Shown here in pieces: positions 1 through 5,791 of a stretch of 5,791 nt of DNA. Source of the stretch: Betaproteobacteria bacterium (GTDB lineage: Bacteria; Pseudomonadota; Gammaproteobacteria; Burkholderiales; Burkholderiaceae_E); contig VGHV01000163.1 in NCBI GenBank assembly GCA_016868095.1, positions 1-5,791 of the forward strand. Reading direction: 5' to 3'. Positions within the stretch are counted from its first letter, which is position 1. Each line of letters opens with the position of its first letter. The notes beneath the pieces were generated by a model. It had not been told where the DNA came from and searched no databases. It saw only the letters and a program-made list of their open reading frames with translations. The position numbers were made by a program, and so were the translations under genes.

Positions 1-2
1 CG

Positions 3-1550
3 CTTGGCCCCTTGTCTGCTCAAACACCGATCGAGCCGATACCTCGATCGGTACTCGATGAATTGTTAAGCGATGATCCTGATAAAAGAATGATAGCGAT
101 TGAAAGGATCGCCTTGACATCGCATCCGCAGGCGGCAGCGATGCTGCTTGCTCTCGACGATGAACAACTCTTTCGCCTGCCATCCGGCGAATGGCGTCTT
201 ATCGAGGCTAACGATAGCACTCAAAAGCCCGAGTCAGCCGAAACAGTGACTGTCAATAATCGGCTAAGGGCTGCGATCGAAGCGGCACTGGCATTCATTG
301 ATTTGAGCCATGACGACACGAAGCGACGACTTGGAGCGGCTAAGCGATTACAGGATTCCGAAACCATCGCGTATTTGGATGCTATGGAATCGATAGGCCG
401 AAAAGAGCAGGATGTACAGGTTAAGCAGGCCTTAATGCTCGCTTTAGCCAATCTCAGCTTGCAATCGACACAAGTGCAGCGCCGTCTTGATGCAGTACGG
501 TTGCTTGCTGCATCCGATGAAGTGCATGTTAGGCGAAAACTTCAGGATCTTTTGAGAAAGGAATCGGGACAGTTTTTAGAGCCAGAAGAAAGCGTGAGAG
601 AGGCTGCGAAGCTCGCGCTTAAGCAAATGGATGAGCGTGTCAGGATTTTCGAGATGCTCGCTGCGGTTTTTTCAGGCCTAAGTTTAGGTAGCGTGCTCTT
701 ACTGGCAGCGCTTGGCCTTGCGATCACCTATGGCCTAATGGGTGTGATCAACATGGCGCATGGCGAATTTCTGATGATTGGCGCCTATGCAACCTATCTG
801 GTGCAAGGCTTTTTTCGACAGTTTGCAGCCTCATGGTTTGATTGGTACCTGTTTGCGGCTCTGCCTACTGCTTTCCTTTTGTGCGCCCTTATCGGGATGG
901 CTTTGGAGCGATCTGTGCTTCGCTGGCTGTATGGCAGACCATTGGAAACCTTGCTAAGCACTTGGGGGGTGAGTTTGCTGCTGATTCAGGGCTGTCGCCT
1001 GCTCTTTGGTGCCCAGAATGTCGAAGTGGAAAATCCTTCTTGGCTTTCGGGTTCGATAAGCCTGGCAGGCGACATCGGTATACCTTTTAACCGAGCTGTG
1101 ATTCTTTGCTTTGCCCTAGCAGTTTTATGGGCGGTTTATCTTGTTCTACAAAAGACCCGATCTGGTCTTTTTGTTAGAGCGGTCACCCAGAATCGAGCGA
1201 TGGCTGCCTGCACTGGGATTGCTACCGACCGCGTGGATATGCTGACTTTTGGATTTGGCTGCGGTATCGCCGGGCTTGGTGGGGTTGCACTGTCTCAAAT
1301 CGGCAATGTCGGGCCCGATTTAGGGCAGCAATATGTTGTCGATTCCTTCATGGTGGTGGTGCTGGGCGGGGTCGGTCAATTAGCCGGTACGGCTATTGCA
1401 GCGCTAGGTCTTGGGTCGATTTCAAAAATACTTGAACCAGTCGCAGGCGCTGTTCTAGCAAAGATTACAGTGCTGATTTTTATTATTTTGTTCATACAGC
1501 GTCGACCGCAGGGGCTTTTCGCTCTCAAGGGTCGCAGTGCGGAGACATAA
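3..1550 (+). CDS. urtB: Urea ABC transporter permease subunit UrtB (5'-partial)
   Basis: Inner-membrane permease of the ATP-driven urea importer UrtABCDE; it pairs with UrtC to form the channel. The frame is open from the window edge. The first possible start in view is TTG at 12, but family members begin with a signal peptide that is absent here, so the true start probably lies upstream. Numbering from that TTG, residues 1 to about 210 are a soluble, alanine/leucine-rich helical region with HEAT-like character, as is usual for UrtB. The LivH-type membrane domain follows from about 213, with several hydrophobic helices. Family hallmarks are NMAHGE (247-252) and the cytoplasmic-loop motif VVVLGGVGQLAGT (448-460), which contacts the ATPases. 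The C-terminus reads FIQRRPQGLFALKGR, typical for the family. The TAA stop overlaps the urtC ATG by one base, which implies translational coupling. A generic branched-chain amino-acid permease is less likely because of the long N-terminal region and the urtCDE context. Confidence 0.95.
   Translation, partial: LGPLSAQTPIEPIPRSVLDELLSDDPDKRMIAIERIALTSHPQAAAMLLALDDEQLFRLPSGEWRLIEANDSTQKPESAETVTVNNRLRAAIEAALAFIDLSHDDTKRRLGAAKRLQDSETIAYLDAMESIGRKEQDVQVKQALMLALANLSLQSTQVQRRLDAVRLLAASDEVHVRRKLQDLLRKESGQFLEPEESVREAAKLALKQMDERVRIFEMLAAVFSGLSLGSVLLLAALGLAITYGLMGVINMAHGEFLMIGAYATYLVQGFFRQFAASWFDWYLFAALPTAFLLCALIGMALERSVLRWLYGRPLETLLSTWGVSLLLIQGCRLLFGAQNVEVENPSWLSGSISLAGDIGIPFNRAVILCFALAVLWAVYLVLQKTRSGLFVRAVTQNRAMAACTGIATDRVDMLTFGFGCGIAGLGGVALSQIGNVGPDLGQQYVVDSFMVVVLGGVGQLAGTAIAALGLGSISKILEPVAGAVLAKITVLIFIILFIQRRPQGLFALKGRSAET
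26..52 (+). other. Perfect inverted repeat inside the 5' part of urtB
   Basis: ACCGATCGAG (26-35) is followed by a 7-base loop and its exact reverse complement CTCGATCGGT (43-52). Six of the ten pairs are G-C, so the mRNA could form a stable hairpin. Each arm also contains the self-complementary CGATCG. There is no U-tract after it, so it is not a classical intrinsic terminator. It lies in the coding sequence, near where the UrtB signal peptide would give way to the mature domain. Function is unknown and coincidence is possible. Confidence 0.6.
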
Positions 1551-2642
1551 TGCGAGGCCATGCTTGGCTTGCTCCGGGCTTGATCGGAGCGATGGTGCTG
1601 GTCGCAACTTGGATGGTGATTGCCCACAGTGCTTTCCCGGCCGATCATGACCTGCATATTTCTGCGTTTTGGATGACTTTGCTCGGGAAGTTTTTGTGTT
1701 TTGCCATGCTGGCACTTGCGATGGACTTGATCTGGGGCTACACCGGGATTTTGTCCTTAGGGCAGGGCTTGTTTTTCGCGCTGGGCGGTTATTTGTTTGG
1801 GATGTATTTGATGCGCCAAATCGGTCGAGATGGCGTGTATCAAAGCGACTTGCCCGACTTCATGGTCTTTCTCGACTGGAAGGCATTGCCCTGGTACTGG
1901 AGCCTCAGCGACTCATTTGCCGCAACATTAGTGCTCATCGTTGTGGTGCCGGGCTTGATCGCCGCTGTCTTTGGCTATCTTGCGTTTCGCTCGCGTATTA
2001 AAGGTGTTTACTTCTCAATCATGACGCAAGCACTAACCTACGCGGTGATGCTTGCATTTTTCCGTAACGATATGGGTTTTGGAGGTAATAACGGATTTAC
2101 CGATTTCAAAAGGATCCTGGGCTATCCGATTGCAGAGCCATTCATGCGTTCACTCCTACTTGCCTTATCGGCGCTGGCCCCTGGTAGCAAGCTATCTCTT
2201 TTGTCGCTCCATTGTCAATTCAAGAGCAGGTCAAGTGCTTACGGCGATTCGCGAATCCGAGGCAAGACTTCTGTTTATCGGCTATCGAAGCATTCATTTC
2301 AAGCTCTTTGCCTGGGTAGTTGCAGCAATCATCAGCGCGATTGCAGGAGCCTTGTATGTGCCTCAAGTAGGGATTATCAATCCGAGTGAGATGTCGCCTG
2401 CGCAGTCGATTGAAATTGCGATTTGGGCTGCGATTGGAGGCCGTGGAAGTTTGATTGGGCCGATTTTGGGAGCGTTCGCGGTCAATGGCGCCAAGAGCTG
2501 GTTTACTGTTGCGTTCCCTCAACTCTGGCTTTTTGTCCTCGGTTTTGTATTTGTCGCGGTTACTTTATTTCTCCCTAAGGGCATGATTGGCTTGATCAGG
2601 CGAGAGTCGGGAAGCTTGGTTATACCCTGGAGGAAGACCTAA
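1550..2642 (+). pseudogene. urtC: Urea ABC transporter permease subunit UrtC, frameshifted
   Basis: Second inner-membrane permease of the urea importer. ATG at 1550 has GGAG at 1541-1544 and overlaps the urtB stop. The first frame gives about 210 genuine UrtC residues, including WGYTGILSLGQG (62-73) and GGNNGF (178-183). It then turns into 69 serine/arginine-rich residues with no family character and stops at 2389. The remainder is found in the next frame up to TAA 2640-2642: SRAGQVLTAIRESEARLL, then YVPQVGIINPSE and GGRGSLIG, all UrtC hallmarks. Deleting one C from the CCCC run at 2178-2181 joins the two parts as SALALVASYLFCR. This gives 363 residues, a normal family length, with YVPQVG at 269 and GGRGSLIG at 296. 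I infer a single-base insertion. No other lesion is visible, so the mutation is recent or is a sequencing/assembly error. If real, the transporter should lack a working channel half unless ribosomes or polymerase slip here. Confidence 0.92.
2178..2181 (+). other. Frameshift site in urtC (CCCC run)
   Basis: The reading frame upstream ends sensibly at GCG CTG GCC, and the downstream frame resumes at CTG GTA GCA AGC. Removing one C from this four-base run merges them with no lost or odd residues. The exact base cannot be told apart within the run. A family alignment would place the break within a few codons of this point. Confidence 0.85.
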
Positions 2643-2643
2643 C

Positions 2644-3423
2644 ATGGGCTTAAGTTCAGCGCCGCGTGACCGTGTTGACACTTCGCATGGCCCAATCCTA
2701 TATCTAGAAGATATTACGGTGAGTTTTGATGGATTTCGTGCCCTCAATAAGCTCTCGCTCACGATTGATCGCGGAGAGCTTCGTTGTGTGATCGGCCCTA
2801 ATGGTGCCGGTAAGACAACGATGATGGATATTATTACGGGCAAAACCAAGCCCGATCATGGCACTGCCTTTTTTGGTCAAACAATCGATTTGTTGCGCCT
2901 GACTGAGACCGAGATAGCCAACAAGGGGATTGGCAGAAAGTTTCAAAAGCCGACTGTTTTTGAGGCTCATAGCGTACGGAGCAACCTCGAGCTTGCGTTA
3001 CCGGGACGGCGATCGTTATGGCGATGTTTGGTCGGTCGTCCTAGTGCCGAGCAGGTTGACCGTGTCGATGAGATGCTGGGCACGGTCGGACTTCTGGAAA
3101 GCGCAGATCGTCTGGCAGGGGAGCTGTCCCATGGGCAAAAGCAGTGGCTTGAGATCGGCATGCTGTTGATTCAAGACCCAGCTTTGATTTTGCTCGACGA
3201 GCCAGTTGCGGGTATGACCGATGCTGAAACCGATCGCACGGCTGCCTTGATTATGGACTTACGCGGTAAGCACTCCATGATGGTGGTCGAGCATGATATG
3301 GAGTTTGTAGCGAAAATTGCACATCGTGTCACGGTACTACACGAGGGCTCGGTGCTTGCTGAAGGCAGTCTGAGCCAAGTTCAATCCGACTCAAACGTGG
3401 TGGAGGTTTATCTTGGACGCTAG
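2644..3423 (+). CDS. urtD: Urea ABC transporter ATP-binding subunit UrtD
   Basis: Cytoplasmic ATPase that with UrtE powers the UrtB/UrtC channel. The 259-residue protein is full length. It shows Walker A GPNGAGKT (51-58), Q-loop Q101, the signature LSHGQ (161-165) in the UrtD-typical context LSHGQKQWLEIGMLL, Walker B LILLDEP (181-187, with catalytic E186) and switch H217 in VVEHDMEF. The segment PVAGMTDAET after Walker B is also characteristic and separates it from LivG. All catalytic residues are intact. ATG at 2644 follows the urtC stop by one base. GGAGG at 2629-2633 lies 10 bases upstream, slightly long but usable. About 16 poorly conserved residues precede the first ABC strand (ILYLEDITVSF), which is normal for UrtD. 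The 3' end overlaps urtE by 11 bases. Confidence 0.97.
   Translation: MGLSSAPRDRVDTSHGPILYLEDITVSFDGFRALNKLSLTIDRGELRCVIGPNGAGKTTMMDIITGKTKPDHGTAFFGQTIDLLRLTETEIANKGIGRKFQKPTVFEAHSVRSNLELALPGRRSLWRCLVGRPSAEQVDRVDEMLGTVGLLESADRLAGELSHGQKQWLEIGMLLIQDPALILLDEPVAGMTDAETDRTAALIMDLRGKHSMMVVEHDMEFVAKIAHRVTVLHEGSVLAEGSLSQVQSDSNVVEVYLGR
3402..3406 (+). promoter_or_regulatory. Ribosome binding site that fixes the TTG start of urtE
   Basis: GGAGG ends six bases before TTG at 3413, an ideal spacing. The next in-frame candidate, GTG at 3434, would remove the first ABC strand residues (FEV) and sits too far from this site. The TTG start is therefore preferred. The motif lies inside the end of urtD, so translation of the two ATPases is probably coupled. 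Confidence 0.8.
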
Positions 3424-4123
3424 TTTTTTTGAGGTGTCCGAACTCAACCAATTTTATAGCGGTAGTCATATCTTGCGCGACCTGAGTTTCAGCCTTAGAC
3501 CTGGCAAGATTACATGCTTGCTGGGCCGAAACGGGGTGGGAAAGTCCACCTTACTCAAGGTTGTTATGGGCTTGATTGCGCCTCGTAGTGGGAGTTTGCA
3601 GCTTCAAGGACGCGATCTACTCGGCCTTGCCCCACACCAACGTGTCGCTCAAGGTCTTGCCTATGTGCCGCAGGGGCGCGAAATCTTTAATCGGTTGACG
3701 GTCTTGGAGAATCTACTGAGTGGACTAGCTGTCTTGAAAGGTGCCGATGGCTCGAGAATTCCGCCATGGGTCATGCAATGGTTTCCTGTGCTTGAGCAAA
3801 TGAAACACCGTCGAGGGGGCGATTTGTCGGGTGGCCAGCAGCAACAGCTAGCGATTGCAAGAGCGCTTTTATCAAGGCCCAAGCTCTTGTTACTCGATGA
3901 GCCGACCGAAGGGATTCAGCCGTCCATCATCAAAGATATTGGCCGAGTGATTCGTCGTTTGGCGACCGAACAACACATGGCGATCTTATTAGTAGAACAG
4001 TATTACGATTTTGCAGAGTCCTTAGCCGATGATTATTTGGTGATGTCGCGCGGGCAGATTATTGCGCGCGGCCAAGGTCATGACATGGCTAAGGATGAGG
4101 TTCGGTCGATGATTGCCGTCTAG
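3413..4123 (+). CDS. urtE: Urea ABC transporter ATP-binding subunit UrtE
   Basis: Second cytoplasmic ATPase of the urea importer, partner of UrtD. The 236 residues match the usual UrtE length. Visible motifs are LNQFYSGSHILR (11-22, the family's adenine-binding A-loop region with Y15), Walker A GRNGVGKST (38-46), Q-loop Q87 in YVPQGREIF, the signature LSGGQ (138-142) and Walker B LLLLDEP (158-164, with E163). TEGIQPSI then follows, a segment distinctive of UrtE. The usual switch histidine is replaced by Q196 in LLVEQYYDFAESLADDY. This is normal for UrtE and LivF-like subunits and is not damage. The start is TTG, supported by a well-placed GGAGG. It overlaps urtD by 11 bases and ends the visible operon; the next gene is 175 bases away. 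Confidence 0.96.
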   Translation: MDASFFEVSELNQFYSGSHILRDLSFSLRPGKITCLLGRNGVGKSTLLKVVMGLIAPRSGSLQLQGRDLLGLAPHQRVAQGLAYVPQGREIFNRLTVLENLLSGLAVLKGADGSRIPPWVMQWFPVLEQMKHRRGGDLSGGQQQQLAIARALLSRPKLLLLDEPTEGIQPSIIKDIGRVIRRLATEQHMAILLVEQYYDFAESLADDYLVMSRGQIIARGQGHDMAKDEVRSMIAV

Positions 4124-4131
4124 GAAAGCCG

Positions 4132-4226
4132 GACAGCTATCTGAAGTTCTGGCTGCCATCTGTATGTCTGGCTGCTATCTGAAATTATGGCTGCTATCTG
4201 AAAGTCGGGCTGCTATGTGTATGGTT
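4132..4226 (+). repeat. Five tandem copies of an imperfect 19-bp repeat
   Basis: Units are at 4132-4150, 4151-4169, 4170-4188, 4189-4207 and 4208-4226. Units 3 and 4 share the identical first 15 bases GGCTGCTATCTGAAA. The shared core is GCYATSTG with flanking variation. Two sub-types alternate: units 1, 3 and 4 continue with GAA, while units 2 and 5 continue with GTATG. A possible degraded half-unit (GAAAGCCG, 4124-4131) begins directly after the urtE stop. The 19-bp period is not a multiple of three, so coding is unlikely. There is no palindrome within the unit and no CRISPR-like spacer. It may be a variable-number repeat, a set of protein-binding sites, or replication slippage products. Function is unknown. 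Confidence 0.9.
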
Positions 4227-4270
4227 TTATCAAATGGGCAGGCGAGCTAGTCGATGTCATGAGTGATAAT

Positions 4271-4288
4271 GCCTTGATAGCCTTGATC
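4271..4288 (+). repeat. Short 9-bp tandem duplication before the TIGR03084 gene
   Basis: GCCTTGATA (4271-4279) is followed immediately by GCCTTGATC (4280-4288), matching at eight of nine bases. It sits just upstream of the ribosome binding site GAGGA (4289-4293). It could be a small operator or a chance duplication. Confidence 0.5.
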
Positions 4289-4293
4289 GAGGA
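4289..4293 (+). promoter_or_regulatory. Ribosome binding site of the TIGR03084-family gene
   Basis: GAGGA lies five bases before ATG at 4299, and supports that start over any internal codon. No recognisable sigma-70 promoter precedes it. A GATAAT at 4265-4270 resembles a -10 box but has no -35 partner at a suitable distance. Confidence 0.6.
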
Positions 4294-4298
4294 TAACT

Positions 4299-5120
4299 AT
4301 GTGGCAAGAGACGCTATTGTTGCTCCAGGCGGCTTACGAGGACTTATGCAATGAGCTTGAAGGACTCGATGAGGCGGCATGGTGGCTGCCCACTGATTTT
4401 TTTGGATGGACCGCTTGGGATGAAATAGCACATCTTTGCTATTTCGATGAAGCGGCTTTGTTAGCGATCAAGGATGAGTCTGCTTTCCGTCGACACGCGA
4501 CGGATCTACTCGAGCTGATGGTGCAAGGCCAGCCTATCAGCGCAGTGGCAAGGAGCCACTATCATCAGGTTAAACCCCTTGATCTATGTCGGCTCTGGCG
4601 CGAGCGTTTTCTTCAACTCATGTCAGCGCTTCGAGCCTTAGGTCCTAAGGACCGTTTGCCTTGGTATGGACCTTCGATGAGCGCTCTATCCTTTGCAACA
4701 GCCCGCATGATGGAGACTTGGGCGCATGGGCAGGATATTTACGATCGCCTTGGGCGGGTTCGTATTGCCTCTGAGGTGCTCAAACCAATCGCGCATCTTG
4801 GTGTGAGCACTTTTGCGTGGACTTTCCGAAATCGCCAGCTCGATGTTCCTGATCAAGTACCTTTCGTCGATTTGCGCGGACCTCAGCAAGCGCGTTGGCA
4901 GTGGGGCGAGCCGAGCTCAAGTCAGCGTATTCAAGGGGAGGCCCTGGATTTTTGTCTGGTGGTGACTCAACGCCGCAACTGGGAAGATACTGAGTTGACG
5001 GTCATTGGCCCAGCGGCGCAATCCTGGATGGCTATTGCCCAGTGCTTTGCAGGCCCGCCAGCAGAACCACCTCGAAAGGGCGAGCGGCGATATCACCCGC
5101 AATGGCTGGCCAATGCCTGA
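4299..5120 (+). CDS. TIGR03084-family putative metal-binding protein (maleylpyruvate isomerase/DinB-like)
   Basis: A 273-residue soluble protein with no signal peptide or membrane segment. The N-terminal half (about 1-150) is a DinB / mycothiol-dependent maleylpyruvate isomerase-like four-helix domain. It contains GWTAWDEIAHL with H45, then SFATARMMETWAHGQD with E139, H143 and D146. By family precedent H45, E139 and H143 would bind one divalent metal. The C-terminal part includes GEALDFCLVVTQRR and a closing VIGPAAQSWMAIAQCFAGPP, both features I associate with the TIGR03084 group. Length fits the family. The reaction is not established for this group. Characterised relatives in actinobacteria use mycothiol, a thiol that proteobacteria are not known to make, so the cofactor here is open. 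The ATG follows a good GAGGA. The TGA stop overlaps the next gene by eight bases, implying co-translation and a shared process. Confidence 0.85.
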   Translation: MWQETLLLLQAAYEDLCNELEGLDEAAWWLPTDFFGWTAWDEIAHLCYFDEAALLAIKDESAFRRHATDLLELMVQGQPISAVARSHYHQVKPLDLCRLWRERFLQLMSALRALGPKDRLPWYGPSMSALSFATARMMETWAHGQDIYDRLGRVRIASEVLKPIAHLGVSTFAWTFRNRQLDVPDQVPFVDLRGPQQARWQWGEPSSSQRIQGEALDFCLVVTQRRNWEDTELTVIGPAAQSWMAIAQCFAGPPAEPPRKGERRYHPQWLANA

Positions 5121-5791
5121 GCAGACTTGGGCAGACTTTAAAAAGGCCCAAGTAGCGCTTCGCGTCATCGCCAAGGATTTAGGTGGCGCTTGCCCCTCCG
5201 ATTTGCATGCAGCGAATTTGTTTTTGTTTCGACGTGCACACGATTATCGATTGGAAGGTAGCAACTGGCTACGTGGTAAAACTTATGACGGTCAGGCGCA
5301 TGCCTTAGCGCTTAGCGATTTAGGCCAGGTGAAAGCAGATGTCTTACTTCATGCGCTTGAGCAATTCGATTGTCTTTATCCGATTCCTGATCCTTGGCGA
5401 ATCAATATAGAGCAAGCCTTTAAGGCTGCACATTTGCCTGCTTTGACCTGGTATGCCAGTACCGACGATGCTGATTACCTTTACCCTAAAGAACAGTTTC
5501 TTCACTATCAAGGGCCCAAGTTGCGCAAACGCAAGGCGCAAATGATGCAACTGCTTGCTCGTGAAGCGATCCATGTCTTACCGATTACATCGCAACATCG
5601 TTCGCTTGTTTTACAGACCCTAGCGCGTTGGATGAAGCAAAAGGCTAAAGAGGTTGGCCAAACCGACGATCTTCCCTTGATCGAAGCGCTTGAGGACTTA
5701 GACCGTTATGATTTCAAAGGTCTGCTTTACTGTATAAAGGATTATCCGCTCGGGTTTGTCATCACCCAAAGCCTAAACCCATGGGTCGAAG
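5113..5791 (+). CDS. DUF2156 domain protein, MprF C-terminal-like (3'-partial)
   Basis: The frame stays open from ATG 5113 to the window end, giving 226 residues and then one base of the next codon. Stand-alone family members are nearer 290-300 residues, so roughly the last quarter is missing. Matches to the DUF2156 / COG4866 pattern, recalled by eye, are DLHAANLFLFRRAHDYR (30-46), LYPIPDPWR, DDADYLYPKEQFLHYQG (residues 118-134), and a basic stretch PKLRKRK (135-141) where the family usually shows a GRKxHxKRN-like motif. LEDLDRYDFKGLLYCIKDYPLGFVI then resembles the GNAT-like core. No membrane segments are visible, so this is not full-length MprF. Relatives are acyl- or aminoacyl-transferase-like, but the substrate of stand-alone forms is unknown. 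The start lies within the end of the previous gene (ATGCCTGA overlap) with no strong ribosome binding site, as expected for coupled translation. Confidence 0.72.
   Translation, partial: MPEQTWADFKKAQVALRVIAKDLGGACPSDLHAANLFLFRRAHDYRLEGSNWLRGKTYDGQAHALALSDLGQVKADVLLHALEQFDCLYPIPDPWRINIEQAFKAAHLPALTWYASTDDADYLYPKEQFLHYQGPKLRKRKAQMMQLLAREAIHVLPITSQHRSLVLQTLARWMKQKAKEVGQTDDLPLIEALEDLDRYDFKGLLYCIKDYPLGFVITQSLNPWVE

Noticed and set aside
1..660. UrtB N-terminal helical region as a separate gene fused to a permease
   Set aside because: A long soluble HEAT-like N-terminal region ahead of the LivH-type domain is the normal architecture of UrtB.
2052..2642. A separate 196-residue protein starting at ATG 2052
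   Set aside because: Its first 45 or so residues are the wrong-frame reading of UrtC. Only the part after about 2181 is UrtC-like, so it is the 3' fragment of the frameshifted gene and not an independent gene.
3998..4003. Glutamine (Q196) in place of the ABC switch histidine in UrtE
   Set aside because: VEQ at this place is usual in UrtE and LivF-type ATPases, so it is not a sign of inactivation.
4132..4226. CRISPR array or plasmid iterons
   Set aside because: The 19-bp units are contiguous with no spacers, no cas genes are nearby, and there is no replication initiator gene.
4265..4270. GATAAT as a possible -10 promoter box
   Set aside because: No TTGACA-like hexamer is found 16-18 bases upstream (the sequence there is GCGAGC-like), so a promoter call is not supported.
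4259..4354. Small open frame starting MSDNALIALIEDNY, 31 residues
   Set aside because: It overlaps the well-supported start at 4299 in another frame, has no clear ribosome binding site and its second half is the out-of-frame reading of that gene.
4636..4650. 15-bp palindrome CCTTAGG-T-CCTAAGG, overlapping a second inverted repeat GGTCC-TAA-GGACC (4641-4653)
   Set aside because: It lies in the middle of the TIGR03084 coding sequence, has no U-tract and no second copy nearby. A short coding palindrome of this size is plausible by chance.

Overview
The window is a stretch of Gram-negative bacterial chromosome, most likely from a proteobacterium. Base composition is near 50% G+C, the genes are tightly packed on one strand, and the ABC genes are of the proteobacterial urea-transport type. 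Assignment to the betaproteobacteria (Burkholderiales-like) is only a guess from gene style. Every gene I can support is on the plus strand.

Positions 1-4123 hold four of the five genes of an ABC-type urea transporter: urtB (cut off at its 5' end by the window edge), urtC, urtD and urtE. They are packed as an operon: urtB/urtC share one base (TAATG), one base separates urtC from urtD, and urtD/urtE overlap by 11 bases. UrtB and UrtC form the inner-membrane channel, UrtD and UrtE are the two ATPases, and the binding protein UrtA is expected upstream, outside the window. The notable defect is in urtC. The reading frame shifts at a run of four C's (2178-2181), and removing one C restores a complete, family-like 363-residue protein. 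As written, the sequence encodes only about 210 genuine UrtC residues, so it shows either a real loss of the transporter or a one-base sequencing or assembly error.

Positions 4124-4298 are intergenic. Directly after the urtE stop there are five imperfect copies of a 19-bp unit in tandem (4132-4226). A short 9-bp duplication (4271-4288) lies just before the next ribosome binding site. I see no convincing terminator or sigma-70 promoter here.

Positions 4299-5791 hold a second, translationally coupled pair. The first gene encodes a putative metal-binding protein of the TIGR03084 / mycothiol-dependent maleylpyruvate isomerase-like (DinB-like) type. The second overlaps its stop codon by 8 bases and encodes a DUF2156-type protein (homologous to the C-terminal domain of phosphatidylglycerol lysyltransferase, GNAT-like fold). 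It runs off the window end. The substrate of this pair is unknown, and nothing in the sequence ties it to urea.

Overall this is a recognisable nutrient-uptake locus plus two poorly characterised enzymes. I did not find a clearly new multi-gene system. The items most worth checking are the urtC frameshift, the 19-bp repeat array, a perfect 10-bp stem hairpin early in urtB, and the coupled TIGR03084-DUF2156 pair.
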